DNA of 64,000 nt from Bacteroidota bacterium (GCA_026391795.1 JAPLDI010000005.1:30381-94380); one strand, 5' to 3'; counted from the stretch's first letter, positions 1-9,215 are shown. Translations and numbers: made by a program. The notes: generated from the sequence alone by a model not told the origin.

Positions 1-42
1 CAGGGCAATGATCCCTGATAAAAAGAGAAGTTTTTTTTGCAT
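1..42 (-). CDS. N-terminus of an exported protein, cut by window edge
   Basis: Only the first 14 codons are inside the window, reading leftward from an ATG at 42. They encode MQKKLLFLSGIIAL, a typical start of a signal peptide (two lysines, then a hydrophobic run). The rest lies outside, so the function cannot be stated. It follows the pirin gene in the same direction with a 67-bp gap and could be in the same transcription unit. Confidence 0.5.
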   Translation of the reverse strand, partial: MQKKLLFLSGIIAL

Positions 43-109
43 GGTAACGAAGGTTGTTTGCAGGTTCCGTGCAAAGATCAAAAAAATCGAACAGAATTCA
101 AAATCGGCC

Positions 110-820
110 TTATGCCTGCATCGGAATTTCCATCAGCAGGATCTCGGAATTTTCGAGAGCAGTCAGTTCCAGGGAACCGGTCTCGCTGAAACCTGCACCG
201 TCGCGACGGTCGAGCTGTGTTCCGGAGACGGCGGCAGATCCTTCAATCATAAAAACGTAAGCCCCGTTTCCGGCATTCTGAAATGCATACTCCGCATTCT
301 TTCCCTTTTCCAGTGAGATCAAGGAGAACCATGCATCCTGGTTGATCCATACGGCTTCTTTTTCGGTTGGGGATACGACCCGCTGCCAGCGGTTTTTACG
401 GGCTGTCCGATCGTAGGTTTTCTGGTCATACCGGGGTGTGATGTTCTTCGTTTTCGGGAAGATCCAGATCTGCAGCAACCGCAAATTGTGAACAGGATCG
501 GGATTGTACTCGGAATGAAAGATCCCGGTTCCTGCCGACATGATCTGAACATCACCGCTGAGGATCTGCATCGTATTCCCCATGCTGTCCTTGTGTTCCA
601 GTTTGCCTTCGAGCGGAATGGTAACGATCTCCATGTTGTCGTGCGGGTGGCGGTCGAAACCCTTTCCGGCTTCAATAAAATCATCATTCAAAACCCGCAG
701 GCAACCGAAATGCACCCTTCGCGGATCATAATAATTGGCAAAGCTGAACGTGTAGTTGGTTTTGAGCCAGCCATAATCGGCATGACCGCGTGTTCCTGCT
801 TTATGAATAATCGTCTTCAT
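110..820 (-). CDS. Pirin family protein
   Basis: This 236-aa protein is a bicupin of the pirin family; members bind iron(II), and some act as quercetinase-like enzymes or redox-sensing cofactors. The N-terminal cupin carries the expected metal ligands: His58 and His60 in DRHPHDNMEIVT, then His102 and Glu104 in GIFHSEYNP. The length is normal for the family, and the start is an ATG at 820. It lies 29 bp downstream of the YceI gene in the same orientation, with an AraC regulator further upstream, so the three may respond together to oxidative or aromatic-compound stress; that is inference from context only. Family assignment is secure, the exact reaction is not. Confidence 0.93.
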   Translation of the reverse strand: MKTIIHKAGTRGHADYGWLKTNYTFSFANYYDPRRVHFGCLRVLNDDFIEAGKGFDRHPHDNMEIVTIPLEGKLEHKDSMGNTMQILSGDVQIMSAGTGIFHSEYNPDPVHNLRLLQIWIFPKTKNITPRYDQKTYDRTARKNRWQRVVSPTEKEAVWINQDAWFSLISLEKGKNAEYAFQNAGNGAYVFMIEGSAAVSGTQLDRRDGAGFSETGSLELTALENSEILLMEIPMQA

Positions 821-849
821 CAGTTGGATTTTTTTGGAAAAGGCGAAGA

Positions 850-1389
850 TCAGCTCTTCGCCAGTTCAACGTTCATCATCAGTTTGATCTCATCTCCCAC
901 AACCATTCCACCTGCTTCGGTAAGGGCATTCCAGTGCAGTCCGAATTCCTTGCGATTGACCTTCCCGTTCAGTTCAAAACCGGCCTTTGTGTTTCCATAA
1001 GGATCCTTTACAATACCACCGAATTCGCCTTCCAGTTCCACGTGCTTTGTCGTTCCCCGGATGGTAAGATCGCCTCCGAGGACAAAACCGCCATCCCCTT
1101 TTTTGCGGAGGCTTTTTGACACAAAGGTCAGTTCAGGGTGAGTACCTGCGTCAAAAAAATCGGGTGATTTGAGATGATTGTCGCGATCGGGCTGGTTCGT
1201 GTTGATGCTGTTGACATCGGCCTTGAATTCAACCTGTGCATCGGTGAAATCTTCACCATTGGAATAAACCGTTGCGTTGAATTTTTCAAATGACCCGGTT
1301 ACATTTGCGATAACAAGGTGTTTTACTTTAAAGTGAATCTCACTGTGTGCAGGGTCGATGACCCATTTTGTTTTTTCTGCCTGATTCAT
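850..1389 (-). CDS. YceI family lipid/isoprenoid-binding protein
   Basis: The 179-aa product has the YceI beta-barrel pattern: an N-terminal WVIDPAHSEIHFKVKHL, the internal SPDFFDAGTHPELTFVS segment and a C-terminal GDEIKLMMNVEL. Family members form a lipocalin-like barrel that binds long isoprenoid or amide lipids. Many are periplasmic, but this copy begins MNQAEKTKWVIDP with no signal peptide, so it is probably cytoplasmic. A -7-type promoter box lies about 27 bp upstream of the ATG. It is followed at 29 bp by the pirin gene, probably co-transcribed. Confidence 0.93.
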   Translation of the reverse strand: MNQAEKTKWVIDPAHSEIHFKVKHLVIANVTGSFEKFNATVYSNGEDFTDAQVEFKADVNSINTNQPDRDNHLKSPDFFDAGTHPELTFVSKSLRKKGDGGFVLGGDLTIRGTTKHVELEGEFGGIVKDPYGNTKAGFELNGKVNRKEFGLHWNALTEAGGMVVGDEIKLMMNVELAKS

Positions 1390-1415
1390 GATGTATCTGT
1401 TTTTAAATTATGACA

Positions 1416-1423
1416 CAAAGGTA
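1416..1423 (-). promoter_or_regulatory. Predicted -7 box for YceI-pirin unit
   Basis: On the minus strand the sequence reads TACCTTTG, matching the Bacteroidota primary sigma -7 consensus TAnnTTTG. It sits 27 bp upstream of the YceI ATG. I see no clear -33 TTTG at the usual spacing. Confidence 0.5.
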
Positions 1424-1486
1424 TCCCGTCCGTGAAGGGCGGAAAATGGAAAAACACAGGTAAGTATGGTAAAAATCGTGGTTGGG

Positions 1487-2362
1487 CTACAAATGATGCA
1501 TCTCCCTGAACTCGTTGATGGAATTCCCCGTGAAGGTTTTGAAGAATTTGCTGAAGTGGGAAGGGTCCTCAAAACCCAGGTCATACCCGATCTCCTTGTT
1601 GCTTTTGGCGGTAAAAAGCGACAGGCGCTTGGTTTCAAGTATCAGCCGGTTCAGGATATACTCCTTCGCCGGTTTATGAATGGTGGAGCTGATAACCTCG
1701 TTAAGGTATCCCGGTGAAACATTCAGCTCTTTTGCATAATCCTGCACCTGGTGCCACTCGGGAAAATGTTGTTCTACCAGTACTTTGAAACGATGAACCA
1801 GCGAACGTCCGACCTCGATCACCTGTGGACTGCTGTCCGGAAATAAGGTACATTGTCCGTTGCATTCGATGAGGAAGAGTTTCAGGTAAGCCCCGATGGT
1901 TTCAAATCTCATTTCATCCCCCGATTCAAATGCGTCCTGCATGGCACTGGCAAAGGTTTTCAGTTTCAGGAATACCTGACTGGCCGGCAGTAAGGGAGGT
2001 GTTTCGTCGCTGTCGCGGAAAAGCCTGAGGTTGGAAATAAAGTCTTCACGGATGCTGTTTTTCTGCAGGAATTCAGGAGTAAAAAGGATCACGAGTCCGT
2101 TGGCTCCCGGATCGGTAATAACCTGATGCACCTGCCAGGGACTTACAAAAAAGATGGCCCTGGGCTCAATGGGATAATCGTGAAAATCGATGATGTGTTT
2201 CCCTGTGGCGGTAAATGACCAGATTATGGAATAAAAATTATGCCGGTGCGGATCGTCAACAAAACCTCCCTGTTCAAGCTCGATCGCCTCCATGCTTTTC
2301 ATCACGAAGGAAGCAGGAGCTCCTCCGTAAAAGAGGTCAAGGCTATATATTTTCTCTTTCAC
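1487..2362 (-). CDS. AraC family transcriptional regulator
   Basis: This 291-aa regulator has an N-terminal cupin-like sensor region (PHRHNFYSIIWSFTATGKH, residues about 40-60) and a C-terminal AraC-type double helix-turn-helix. The signature is the LNVSPGYLNEVISSTIHKPAKEY helix pair followed by SNKEIGYDLGFEDPSHFSKFFK near the end. It probably senses a small ligand and activates nearby genes; the YceI-pirin pair directly downstream (about 100 bp away, same strand) is the natural candidate target. The start codon chosen is GTG at 2362; the next in-frame Met (about 2302) would cut into the sensor domain. Ligand unknown. Confidence 0.92.
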   Translation of the reverse strand: MKEKIYSLDLFYGGAPASFVMKSMEAIELEQGGFVDDPHRHNFYSIIWSFTATGKHIIDFHDYPIEPRAIFFVSPWQVHQVITDPGANGLVILFTPEFLQKNSIREDFISNLRLFRDSDETPPLLPASQVFLKLKTFASAMQDAFESGDEMRFETIGAYLKLFLIECNGQCTLFPDSSPQVIEVGRSLVHRFKVLVEQHFPEWHQVQDYAKELNVSPGYLNEVISSTIHKPAKEYILNRLILETKRLSLFTAKSNKEIGYDLGFEDPSHFSKFFKTFTGNSINEFREMHHL

Positions 2363-2402
2363 AATCCAGGTTCCTGTCGGATCAGAAAACGAGTGATGGG
2401 AT

Positions 2403-2768
2403 CTATTTCTGCTTGTGACGCATCAGGAATTCCGCCTTCATTTCAATCACCACATCGCTGTATTGCTTATAAAGCTTCGGGTTGTTGAGCATCTTGGAGA
2501 CCTTGGCATCCCTTGCTTTTTCGAGCGGGCCCAATTTGGTCTGATCGTAGTATGCCCGCTGCGCAGTCACATCATCGTAAAATTTTGTGAAAATGGGAAT
2601 GAGGTTCGCTTTCTGCTGTGTTGTAAATGGTACCTTATCAGTGATCCGGTCAACGGTCTTCTTGGCCTTTTCAGAAGAGGAAGGCGGTTTGCTCCCCGTG
2701 TGCTGCTGCGCAAACATTGAACAGGAAATGATCAGACTGAAAAGTGTGGTCAGGAGAATTTTATTCAT
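2403..2768 (-). CDS. Small secreted protein, unknown
   Basis: This 121-aa protein starts with a clear signal peptide (MNKILLTTLFSLIISCSMFAQ, cut after about residue 20). The mature part is short, charged and probably all helical, with KVPFTTQQKANLIPIFTKFY and a repeated lysine/tyrosine-rich pattern. The pattern, in which a helix pair measures periplasmic distances, is faintly like Spy/CpxP-type or Bacteroidota DUF4890-like proteins, but I cannot assign it. It lies 40 bp upstream of the AraC gene in the same direction and may share its transcript. Confidence 0.75.
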   Translation of the reverse strand: MNKILLTTLFSLIISCSMFAQQHTGSKPPSSSEKAKKTVDRITDKVPFTTQQKANLIPIFTKFYDDVTAQRAYYDQTKLGPLEKARDAKVSKMLNNPKLYKQYSDVVIEMKAEFLMRHKQK

Positions 2769-2845
2769 GGTTTCTTATGTTTGACTAATTACAAATCTAT
2801 TAAATAGAACGTTGAAAAGAAGGTTTGATTTTACGAAGGAGAAAA

Positions 2846-4369
2846 TTATTTGCTTATGACAAACGGTTTTTTGTATGCGTGGCAGATCATCTGCGCCACC
2901 GTACGGGCTGATTTGATGGCAACCGGCAGTCCGCCTCCCGGCTGGGTCCATTGCCCGGCCATGTAAAAATCTTTTAACCCGGGGATCCTGGCACCAACGG
3001 GGGAGGCAGCGATGAGATTCTTCCCGGGCAGCCAGCCCTGTGTACTGCCCTGCCAGTTGTTTGTGTACCTGTGGTAGGTAGCGGGAGTGGCAATATCGGT
3101 CTCTTCAATGGTATCACTGAACCCCCTGAATTTTTCTTCAAGGATCCTGATAATCTCTTCTGAAAATGCTGTTTTCTTACGGATGTATTGTTCCGGGTCC
3201 GATTTTCTCAGGTCAATCCAGTAATCTCCCCTCTTTGTATAAAATTTTACATTCACCACACACTTGCCTTCCGGAGCCAGGGTGGGATCATAGTTATAGC
3301 AATGGATCTCCATCCGCGAATACGTTGTGCCATCGGGGGAAACAAGTTCCCTGTTCAGCGGAAACCTGAGCATGCGTGGCAGCTCCCGGAACGAACCCGA
3401 AACCCCGAGAGAAAGAAGAAAAACGGAGTAATACACCTCCAGCTCTTTTTGTTCCTTCAGGGCAAGGATTTTCTTGTCAACGTACCTTCCTCGCAACGCG
3501 GTAAACAAGGTGTAGTTCCAGTCGGCTGCAGAGATGGTGATCGCAGAAGGGACCGTCGCACCATCCGCGAGCATGACACCGGCAGCCCTGCCGTTTTCTG
3601 TAACGATCTCTTCAACGGTAGTGTTATAACGGACCCTGCCTCCAAGGGCAAGGTATCTGTCTTCAATCTTCCCGACAAAGTCAAGCGACCCTCCGACCGG
3701 GTATCCGACGCCAAGCTTGTCATTAAAGGCCAGCGGCAGGGTCACGATCAGCAACGGCATCTCATCACCATCAAAGAGCAGCTGAAATGCCTCTCTCAGG
3801 AATGGATTCTTAAGTTTCCGGGCAAAGGTGAAATTTGTCTGATTCTTCCATCTCATCATGAAAAATAACAAGGGAAGGTGTTTGATAAATTTCAGCTTTT
3901 CCCAGAAAGGGAGCAATTCAGGTACCGATCTGATCATCGGGGGGATCTCATAGCCCTGCATCTTACGCATCGACCGGATCAGTTTTTTTATGGATGCCGC
4001 ATCTTCAGGGGCCAGATCAAGGAGGTACCCGGATAATTTTTCGAGGTTGGTATAAAGATGAAAAACGTTGCTGCCATGCCGGTCAACTGTATCTTTTACT
4101 TCGATGTCCATCCTGACGTCATGATGCATGAATTCGATGGAAGAGAGATCGATCAGCTCTGACCAGAGCAGGTAAAACGGATTGCTCGGGTTTGATCCCA
4201 GCAACCAGTGAATGCATCCGTCGAAGGTATATTCTCCTCTTTTCCAGCCGGTACAGAGTCCTCCGGGGCGGGAATGTTTTTCAAAGATCTCCGTTTCAAA
4301 GCCGTTCATCTGCAGGTAACACCCTGCTGACAAACCTGCCACTCCTGCCCCGATAATATTTATTTTCAT
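2846..4369 (-). CDS. FAD/NAD(P)-dependent oxidoreductase, CrtI/retinol-saturase-like
   Basis: The 507-aa product opens with a perfect FAD-binding Rossmann motif (MKINIIGAGVAGLSAGCYL) followed by the second FAD motif GGLCTGWKRGEYTFDGCIHW. The C-terminal DFYMAGQWTQPGGGLPVAI is typical of phytoene-desaturase and all-trans-retinol 13,14-reductase-like enzymes. Length and layout fit this family, which desaturates or saturates polyene lipids; the actual substrate cannot be read from sequence. The start was placed at ATG 4369, because the FAD motif begins there and the upstream in-frame stretch is out-of-frame readthrough of the lipocalin gene. It lies 16 bp downstream of the lipocalin gene; a lipid carrier and a lipid oxidoreductase as neighbours makes sense. 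Confidence 0.9.
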   Translation of the reverse strand: MKINIIGAGVAGLSAGCYLQMNGFETEIFEKHSRPGGLCTGWKRGEYTFDGCIHWLLGSNPSNPFYLLWSELIDLSSIEFMHHDVRMDIEVKDTVDRHGSNVFHLYTNLEKLSGYLLDLAPEDAASIKKLIRSMRKMQGYEIPPMIRSVPELLPFWEKLKFIKHLPLLFFMMRWKNQTNFTFARKLKNPFLREAFQLLFDGDEMPLLIVTLPLAFNDKLGVGYPVGGSLDFVGKIEDRYLALGGRVRYNTTVEEIVTENGRAAGVMLADGATVPSAITISAADWNYTLFTALRGRYVDKKILALKEQKELEVYYSVFLLSLGVSGSFRELPRMLRFPLNRELVSPDGTTYSRMEIHCYNYDPTLAPEGKCVVNVKFYTKRGDYWIDLRKSDPEQYIRKKTAFSEEIIRILEEKFRGFSDTIEETDIATPATYHRYTNNWQGSTQGWLPGKNLIAASPVGARIPGLKDFYMAGQWTQPGGGLPVAIKSARTVAQMICHAYKKPFVISK

Positions 4370-4385
4370 CCCGGATTGATTCCTG

Positions 4386-4907
4386 TTATGGGCAATTCTG
4401 TTCCACCCGCATAAGCCGGGTAATGTCGAACCCGTTCTCCTTTGCTTTTTCGAGAAGATGCCGGTAATCGGCCTCCTCCATGGTCTTTGTCCGGCTAAGC
4501 ACCCATAAATATTTATACGACGGATCTCCCACCAGCACAAAACGGTAGGAGGGATCGATCGCAAGGATCCAGTAATTACCTGAAAAAGGCCAGAAAAACC
4601 GGACCTTCAGTTTTGCAGGGTAAGTTTTATCCGGAACCCAGGCAACGCCCTGCGACTGTTTCACCTCCGAAGGATTTTCGATCTTTACACCTTTATTCAC
4701 GACCGTGATCCGTCCGTCATTCCGAAGAATATACGTTGCAGTGGCACATTTAAGACCCTTCTCGAACGAATTGGGAAACCGGGCAATCTCATACCAGGTT
4801 CCGGTATAACGTTTGAGGTCGATGTAGCCGGTAGCCTTGACAACGGGAATCCCACCCTCCTGGATGAAAGATAACAGCGCGATCAGGATGACCGAAAGAA
4901 TTTTCAT
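4386..4907 (-). CDS. blc: Lipocalin family protein (Blc-like)
   Basis: This 173-aa exported lipocalin has the conserved SCR1 motif YTGTWYEIARFPNSFEKG, the YWILAIDPSYRFVLVGDPS strand pair and the YLWVLSRTKTM segment seen in bacterial Blc and apolipoprotein D. It starts with a signal peptide (MKILSVILIALLSFIQEGG), without a clear lipobox cysteine, so it is probably a soluble periplasmic form. Blc proteins bind fatty acids or lysophospholipids and take part in envelope maintenance. It is followed by the FAD oxidoreductase, probably in the same transcript. Confidence 0.93.
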   Translation of the reverse strand: MKILSVILIALLSFIQEGGIPVVKATGYIDLKRYTGTWYEIARFPNSFEKGLKCATATYILRNDGRITVVNKGVKIENPSEVKQSQGVAWVPDKTYPAKLKVRFFWPFSGNYWILAIDPSYRFVLVGDPSYKYLWVLSRTKTMEEADYRHLLEKAKENGFDITRLMRVEQNCP

Positions 4908-4972
4908 AACCGAATCTTCTATTTTCAGAAGGAGAACAAAGAGTAAGGACGGGCAGCTGGGCCGATCCTTTA

Positions 4973-5365
4973 TCAGGCCTCTTTTTTCTTCATCAGTTTA
5001 ACTGCGAGGAGGGCAAACAAGCCCAGGATGATTCCTGACACAATGCCAATCACCGGTCCGAAAAGGATCATCCGCCTCAGGGGATGTTCCATTGCCGCCA
5101 TCTTTGCTTCCATGTGCGGATGGCTGGCCAGGTAGGCTTGAAAAAAGAAAGAATGAACCACAAGGATCCAGAGGCAATTTGCAATTCCGACCAGGAATCC
5201 GTGAAGGAAATACTGATCGGCGCAGTATTTTGCGATCAGGTAAGCGCAGATGATAAAGATAACCAGCCAGAAGGCAGGTTCAAATTTAATGGGAATCAGA
5301 GATACAGTGGCGAATGCCATTGCAAGCCCGAAAAGGGAGAGCAAGAAGATCAGTTTCCAGTTCAT
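4973..5365 (-). CDS. Four-helix inner-membrane protein, unknown (DUF4199-like layout)
   Basis: The 130-aa product is strongly hydrophobic, with helices at about residues 3-22, 28-46, 55-75 and 100-122 and a lysine-rich C-terminus (VKLMKKKEA). A short polar loop (YLASHPHMEAKMAAMEHP) separates helices 3 and 4. I do not recognise a family with confidence. It is upstream of, and in line with, the lipocalin gene (65-bp gap). Confidence 0.7.
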   Translation of the reverse strand: MNWKLIFLLSLFGLAMAFATVSLIPIKFEPAFWLVIFIICAYLIAKYCADQYFLHGFLVGIANCLWILVVHSFFFQAYLASHPHMEAKMAAMEHPLRRMILFGPVIGIVSGIILGLFALLAVKLMKKKEA

Positions 5366-5536
5366 ACGCTTTTTTTTAAGTTGATGATTAGATCCGGTGC
5401 AACCCGTGGGGCAAAGATAATACTAAAACAAGGCATTAGGCATAAGCCAATGGGCAATAATATGGAAAAAGCTTTTTGCTCGTTTGCCCATCAGTTCATC
5501 ATCTTATCAGCTCATCAGCTCATCGGCTGAATTTGC

Positions 5537-5544
5537 TATCTTTG
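5537..5544 (+). promoter_or_regulatory. Predicted -7 box for epimerase gene
   Basis: TATCTTTG matches TAnnTTTG and lies 23 bp before the chosen ATG at 5568, which supports that start over upstream in-frame codons. The preceding 30 bp are a GCTCATCA-type short tandem repeat and contain no clear -33 box. Confidence 0.5.
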
Positions 5545-5567
5545 CTCCCCAAATCAAACTTCTCACC

Positions 5568-6593
5568 ATGATACTGGTTACCGGAGGCACAGGGCTGCTT
5601 GGCTCACACGTTTTATTTGAACTTGCCCGCCAGGGAAGAAAAGTACGTGCGGTTAAACGAACGACCAGCGATACTGCCATGGTGAGAAAGGTGTTTTCCT
5701 ATTACTCGGAAGTGCCGGATGAACTGTTGAAGAACATCGAATGGTTTGATGCCGACCTCCTGGATTTCGGTGCCATTTCAGATGCACTGGAAGGAATAAA
5801 TGAGGTTTATCATATCGGTGCGGTGGTCTCCTTTTACCCGAGCGATCACAAGGCAATGCTGAAGGTAAACATCGAGGGTACTGCGAGCCTGGTGAACCAG
5901 TGCCTGGATAAAGGGGTTGAAAAATTCTGTTACGTCAGTTCGGTGGCAACGCTCGGCCGCGGGCTCAATGGCAATCCTACCAGTGAAGAAGATTACTGGG
6001 TGACCACCCGCAAGAATACCATTTACAGCGTGAGCAAATACGGGGCTGAACGGGAAGTATGGCGCGCAATGGAAGAAGGCCTCCATGCGGTGATCGTAAA
6101 TCCCGCGTTCATCCTGGGTCCGGGTTTCTGGAACGACAACTCCGGACTTTTCCGCCTGGTGTGGGAAGGACTGAAATATTATACCGATGGGATAAACGGG
6201 TATGTCGATGCCAGGGATATCGCACGGGCTATGATCCAGCTCATGGACCGGAACATCTTTAACGAACGGTTCCTTCTTTCGGCCGGGAACATCTCCTATG
6301 AACAGCTTTTCGGGATGATGGCAAAGTGCCTGGGAAAACCCGCACCTGCTGTTAAAATTCCCGGTATCGTACCCGAAATGATGTGGAGATTTGAAGCCCT
6401 CCGGACGTTCTTTACCCGGTCAACTCCAATTCTTACCCGTGAAATGGCCTATACCATGGGGCAGAAATATCTCTATACCCACGATAAAATCAAGAAAGCG
6501 CTTGATTTTGAATTTACACCACTGGATCAGTCAATCCGTGAGATTTGTGAGATTTATCTGAAAGAATTGTCAAGTACAGGGGCCGTAAAATAG
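5568..6593 (+). CDS. NAD-dependent epimerase/dehydratase (extended SDR)
   Basis: This 341-aa extended short-chain dehydrogenase begins with the NAD(P)-binding motif MILVTGGTGLLGSHVLFEL. It continues with the expected NIEGTASLVNQCLD and VSSVATLGR strands, and the catalytic Tyr-x-x-x-Lys as YSVSKYGAE (YSVSK). The sequence resembles dihydroflavonol-reductase-like or 3-beta-hydroxysteroid-dehydrogenase-like SDRs rather than sugar-nucleotide epimerases, but the substrate is open. The longer in-frame start at 5484 was rejected because it lies in a repeat upstream of the promoter box. Confidence 0.9.
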   Translation: MILVTGGTGLLGSHVLFELARQGRKVRAVKRTTSDTAMVRKVFSYYSEVPDELLKNIEWFDADLLDFGAISDALEGINEVYHIGAVVSFYPSDHKAMLKVNIEGTASLVNQCLDKGVEKFCYVSSVATLGRGLNGNPTSEEDYWVTTRKNTIYSVSKYGAEREVWRAMEEGLHAVIVNPAFILGPGFWNDNSGLFRLVWEGLKYYTDGINGYVDARDIARAMIQLMDRNIFNERFLLSAGNISYEQLFGMMAKCLGKPAPAVKIPGIVPEMMWRFEALRTFFTRSTPILTREMAYTMGQKYLYTHDKIKKALDFEFTPLDQSIREICEIYLKELSSTGAVK

Positions 6594-6645
6594 TGATGCG
6601 ACAAAATTTTCGCAATTTTGCCATTTCGCAATTTTGCCATTTATT

Positions 6646-8085
6646 CTACTCTGGTATATTGTTCCTGTAATGCTGGTACCGCTCCAGGATGTCTTCTACG
6701 AAACGTCCTGCACCGCCATCTGCAGCGAGATCGGTTACGGAATCAGCAGGAAGGTTCGGGTCTTTCAGCGAACGCCGTGTAAGGTAATAGCCTGCATTTC
6801 CGTTCCATTTATTGGGGTCCTTGCCATATTTGATGGCCCTTTCCCGTGCCGAAAGGACCTTTCCCAGGCCCACATTATAGGCGGCAAGAATAAAATTGAT
6901 CCGTTCACGGGGATCCTGGATCTCCGTTGATAGCTGGTCGTCTATCCATTTCAGGAATTTGACGCCTGCAGAAAGCTGCTGAGCGGGTGTCGAAATGCTG
7001 TCCATTCCGAATTTACTGGCCGTTTCGGGCATCAGCTGCATCAACCCCGACGCATTCCTTGAAGAAACAACACCCAGATGGAAATTTGATTCTTCATAGA
7101 CCAGGGATGCCAGCAGCCGCCAGTCCCAGGAAATGTTCTTGCTCAGTTTACGGATCACATCATCAAACGGGGAGAGCTTTTTCCCGTTTACGGAAAAGAG
7201 ATCATTCCGGAAATAATTCGGAACGCCGGGGCTGTCGAAATAGGTCAGGTATGTCTGTTTTAATTCCCTTGTTTTCTTGATTCCCGTGATCCACTGGTTG
7301 ATCTTCATCAGCAGGGAGTCGGACGCATGAATCACTGCCCATCCCTGGTCATAGAAACCCGATAAAGTGTATCCGGCATCGAGGTTCGGGTATGCTCTTT
7401 TAATCATCATCGCCAGATTTTCATCGCATACGGTATAATCGATTTTCCCTTCAGAAACCATACAGATTAGCTGCGCTGCATTTTTTTCAGGTTCTTCAAT
7501 CAGCGTAAGATTCCGCCCTGCCCTGCTGAGGAACCGGGCCATCAAAGGTCTCAGGAAGAGGTTGCGCTGGACATACAGGGTGTCGCCCGAAAAATCGGAA
7601 GGAGACCTGACCAGCTTATCCTCGCCGGGCTTTTTCCTTCCGGATGATTTCCGCTGTACAAGGACCAGTCGTGTTCCCACCAGGGTTTGTGAAAAATGGA
7701 CCATGCGCTTTCCTTCGCGCGTCACCGGCAGGTTGCAGGCAATAACATCGCCTACATCCATGTCCAGGTAATAGTAGAGCTTTGATATGTCGTTGGTGGC
7801 AATGATTTTCAGGGGCACATTCAGGTACCCGGCAAAGGAACGAAGCAGGTTCAGCTGGAAACCCATGGGTTCGCCGCGGTAGATGAAATAATCGAGCGAA
7901 TTCTTGTCGGTAAGTGCAACCAGGTAACCTCTTTCGCGGATCTTCAGAAAGGCATCCTTCGCGGGATCTTCGTCCTTCAGGTAATAAAACTGCCGTATGC
8001 CAGCGAGCCCGATGACGATGAGCAGGAGGGGAATGAGCAGCCACCTGTGTCGTTTACGGATACGGATATTTTTCCAGCGTTGCAT
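6646..8085 (-). CDS. mltF: MltF-like membrane-bound lytic transglycosylase
   Basis: This protein (479 aa from the ATG at 8085) fuses a periplasmic solute-binding domain (LKIRERGYLVALTDKNSLDYF onward) to a C-terminal lytic transglycosylase domain. The catalytic Glu is in VYEESNFHLG (about residue 332), followed by the ASGLMQLMPETA signature. A basic N-terminus plus one transmembrane helix anchors it in the inner membrane. Such enzymes cleave peptidoglycan to 1,6-anhydro-muropeptides and can open the wall for envelope machines. It sits 5 bp downstream of an ABC-2 permease gene as the last gene of the exporter run. An alternative ATG at 8115 would overlap the permease gene by 25 bp. Confidence 0.92.
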   Translation of the reverse strand: MQRWKNIRIRKRHRWLLIPLLLIVIGLAGIRQFYYLKDEDPAKDAFLKIRERGYLVALTDKNSLDYFIYRGEPMGFQLNLLRSFAGYLNVPLKIIATNDISKLYYYLDMDVGDVIACNLPVTREGKRMVHFSQTLVGTRLVLVQRKSSGRKKPGEDKLVRSPSDFSGDTLYVQRNLFLRPLMARFLSRAGRNLTLIEEPEKNAAQLICMVSEGKIDYTVCDENLAMMIKRAYPNLDAGYTLSGFYDQGWAVIHASDSLLMKINQWITGIKKTRELKQTYLTYFDSPGVPNYFRNDLFSVNGKKLSPFDDVIRKLSKNISWDWRLLASLVYEESNFHLGVVSSRNASGLMQLMPETASKFGMDSISTPAQQLSAGVKFLKWIDDQLSTEIQDPRERINFILAAYNVGLGKVLSARERAIKYGKDPNKWNGNAGYYLTRRSLKDPNLPADSVTDLAADGGAGRFVEDILERYQHYRNNIPE

Positions 8086-8090
8086 CTGTC

Positions 8091-9209
8091 TCAGGTAACT
8101 TTTCGGTAGCGCCAAACGGCAAAGCTGATGATCGCCACCGCATAAACAACCAGGGAATAAAAGGATTCCCTGATATCATGAAAATCCGATCCTTTCAGCA
8201 TCACCATCCGCATGATACGGATAAAATACGCGATGGGGTTGATCCGGTCAAGATTCTGTGCCCAGACCGGCATGCTTTCGATCGATGTAAAAAGACCACT
8301 CATCAGGATAAAGATCACCATGAAGAAGAAAGACACAAGCATCGACTGCTGCTGTGTATTTGTCATCGTGGAGATCAGCAACCCGAATCCCAAAATTACA
8401 AAGATATAAACACCAGCCGACAAGAATATCAGCCAGAGGCTTCCGATGATCGGAATGCTGAACAGCAGTTTCCCGATCAGCAGTCCGAATGCGAGTTCGA
8501 ACAAGGCGATGATCCAGAAAGGCATTAACTTCCCTGTAATAAATTCCACCTTGCGGATCGGCGTCACGTTGATCTGTTCGATGGTGCCGATCTCTTTTTC
8601 CCTGACAATATTCATCCCCGACAAAAGAAATGAAATGATCGTAACCAGCAGGCAAAGAATGCCGGGGACCATGTACGTTTTGTAATTCAGTTTCGGGTTG
8701 TACCAGTAACTGGTAGAGATGGTAATATTTTGCGTTGCCGCCAGCATGCCAGGGGTGAGCCAGTCGATGAGCAGCTCCCGGTTGAAGTCGAGAATGATCA
8801 TGGTGGTGTATGCGTTGATCAGCCCGGCACTGGCACCGTTGATGGCATTGACCACAACCTGGACTTTGGCCGTATTTTCTTTAACCAGCCTGCGTTCAAA
8901 GCCATAAGGGATTTGCAGGATCAGATCGACATTTCCCTTCTTCATCTCTGTCTGGGCTTCCTTTTCGGAGAATGAAGTATGTTTCACCAGGAAGAAAGGG
9001 CTACCCTGGAATTTGCTGACCATCTTCCGGGATGAGGAGGACATGTCAAGATCGATGACCGAGACCTTGATGTTTTTCATCTCAAATGTGGCGGCATGTA
9101 CGAGGATGATCAGCTGGACAATGGGCACTACGAAAATGATCGGCATCATCATCCGGTTCCGGAAAACCTGGATAAACTCTTTCTGGATGATAAACAGGAT
9201 CGTATTCAT
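8091..9209 (-). CDS. ABC-2 type exporter permease (YhhJ/YbhS-like)
   Basis: The 372-aa protein has the YbhR/YbhS/YhhJ layout. One N-terminal helix (RNRMMMPIIFVVPIVQLIILV) is followed by a large extracytoplasmic domain (about residues 45-180) and five C-terminal helices with the conserved NIVREKEIGTIEQINVTPI cytoplasmic segment. It pairs with the next permease upstream (6-bp gap) to form a heterodimeric channel powered by the ATPases of the same run. Together with HlyD and TolC it should export a toxic small molecule or envelope component. Confidence 0.93.
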   Translation of the reverse strand: MNTILFIIQKEFIQVFRNRMMMPIIFVVPIVQLIILVHAATFEMKNIKVSVIDLDMSSSSRKMVSKFQGSPFFLVKHTSFSEKEAQTEMKKGNVDLILQIPYGFERRLVKENTAKVQVVVNAINGASAGLINAYTTMIILDFNRELLIDWLTPGMLAATQNITISTSYWYNPKLNYKTYMVPGILCLLVTIISFLLSGMNIVREKEIGTIEQINVTPIRKVEFITGKLMPFWIIALFELAFGLLIGKLLFSIPIIGSLWLIFLSAGVYIFVILGFGLLISTMTNTQQQSMLVSFFFMVIFILMSGLFTSIESMPVWAQNLDRINPIAYFIRIMRMVMLKGSDFHDIRESFYSLVVYAVAIISFAVWRYRKVT

Positions 9210-9215
9210 AGTACT

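Noticed and set aside
3188-3868. 226-aa ORF antisense to the FAD oxidoreductase
   Set aside because: Shadow ORF; the opposite strand codes for a well-conserved enzyme.
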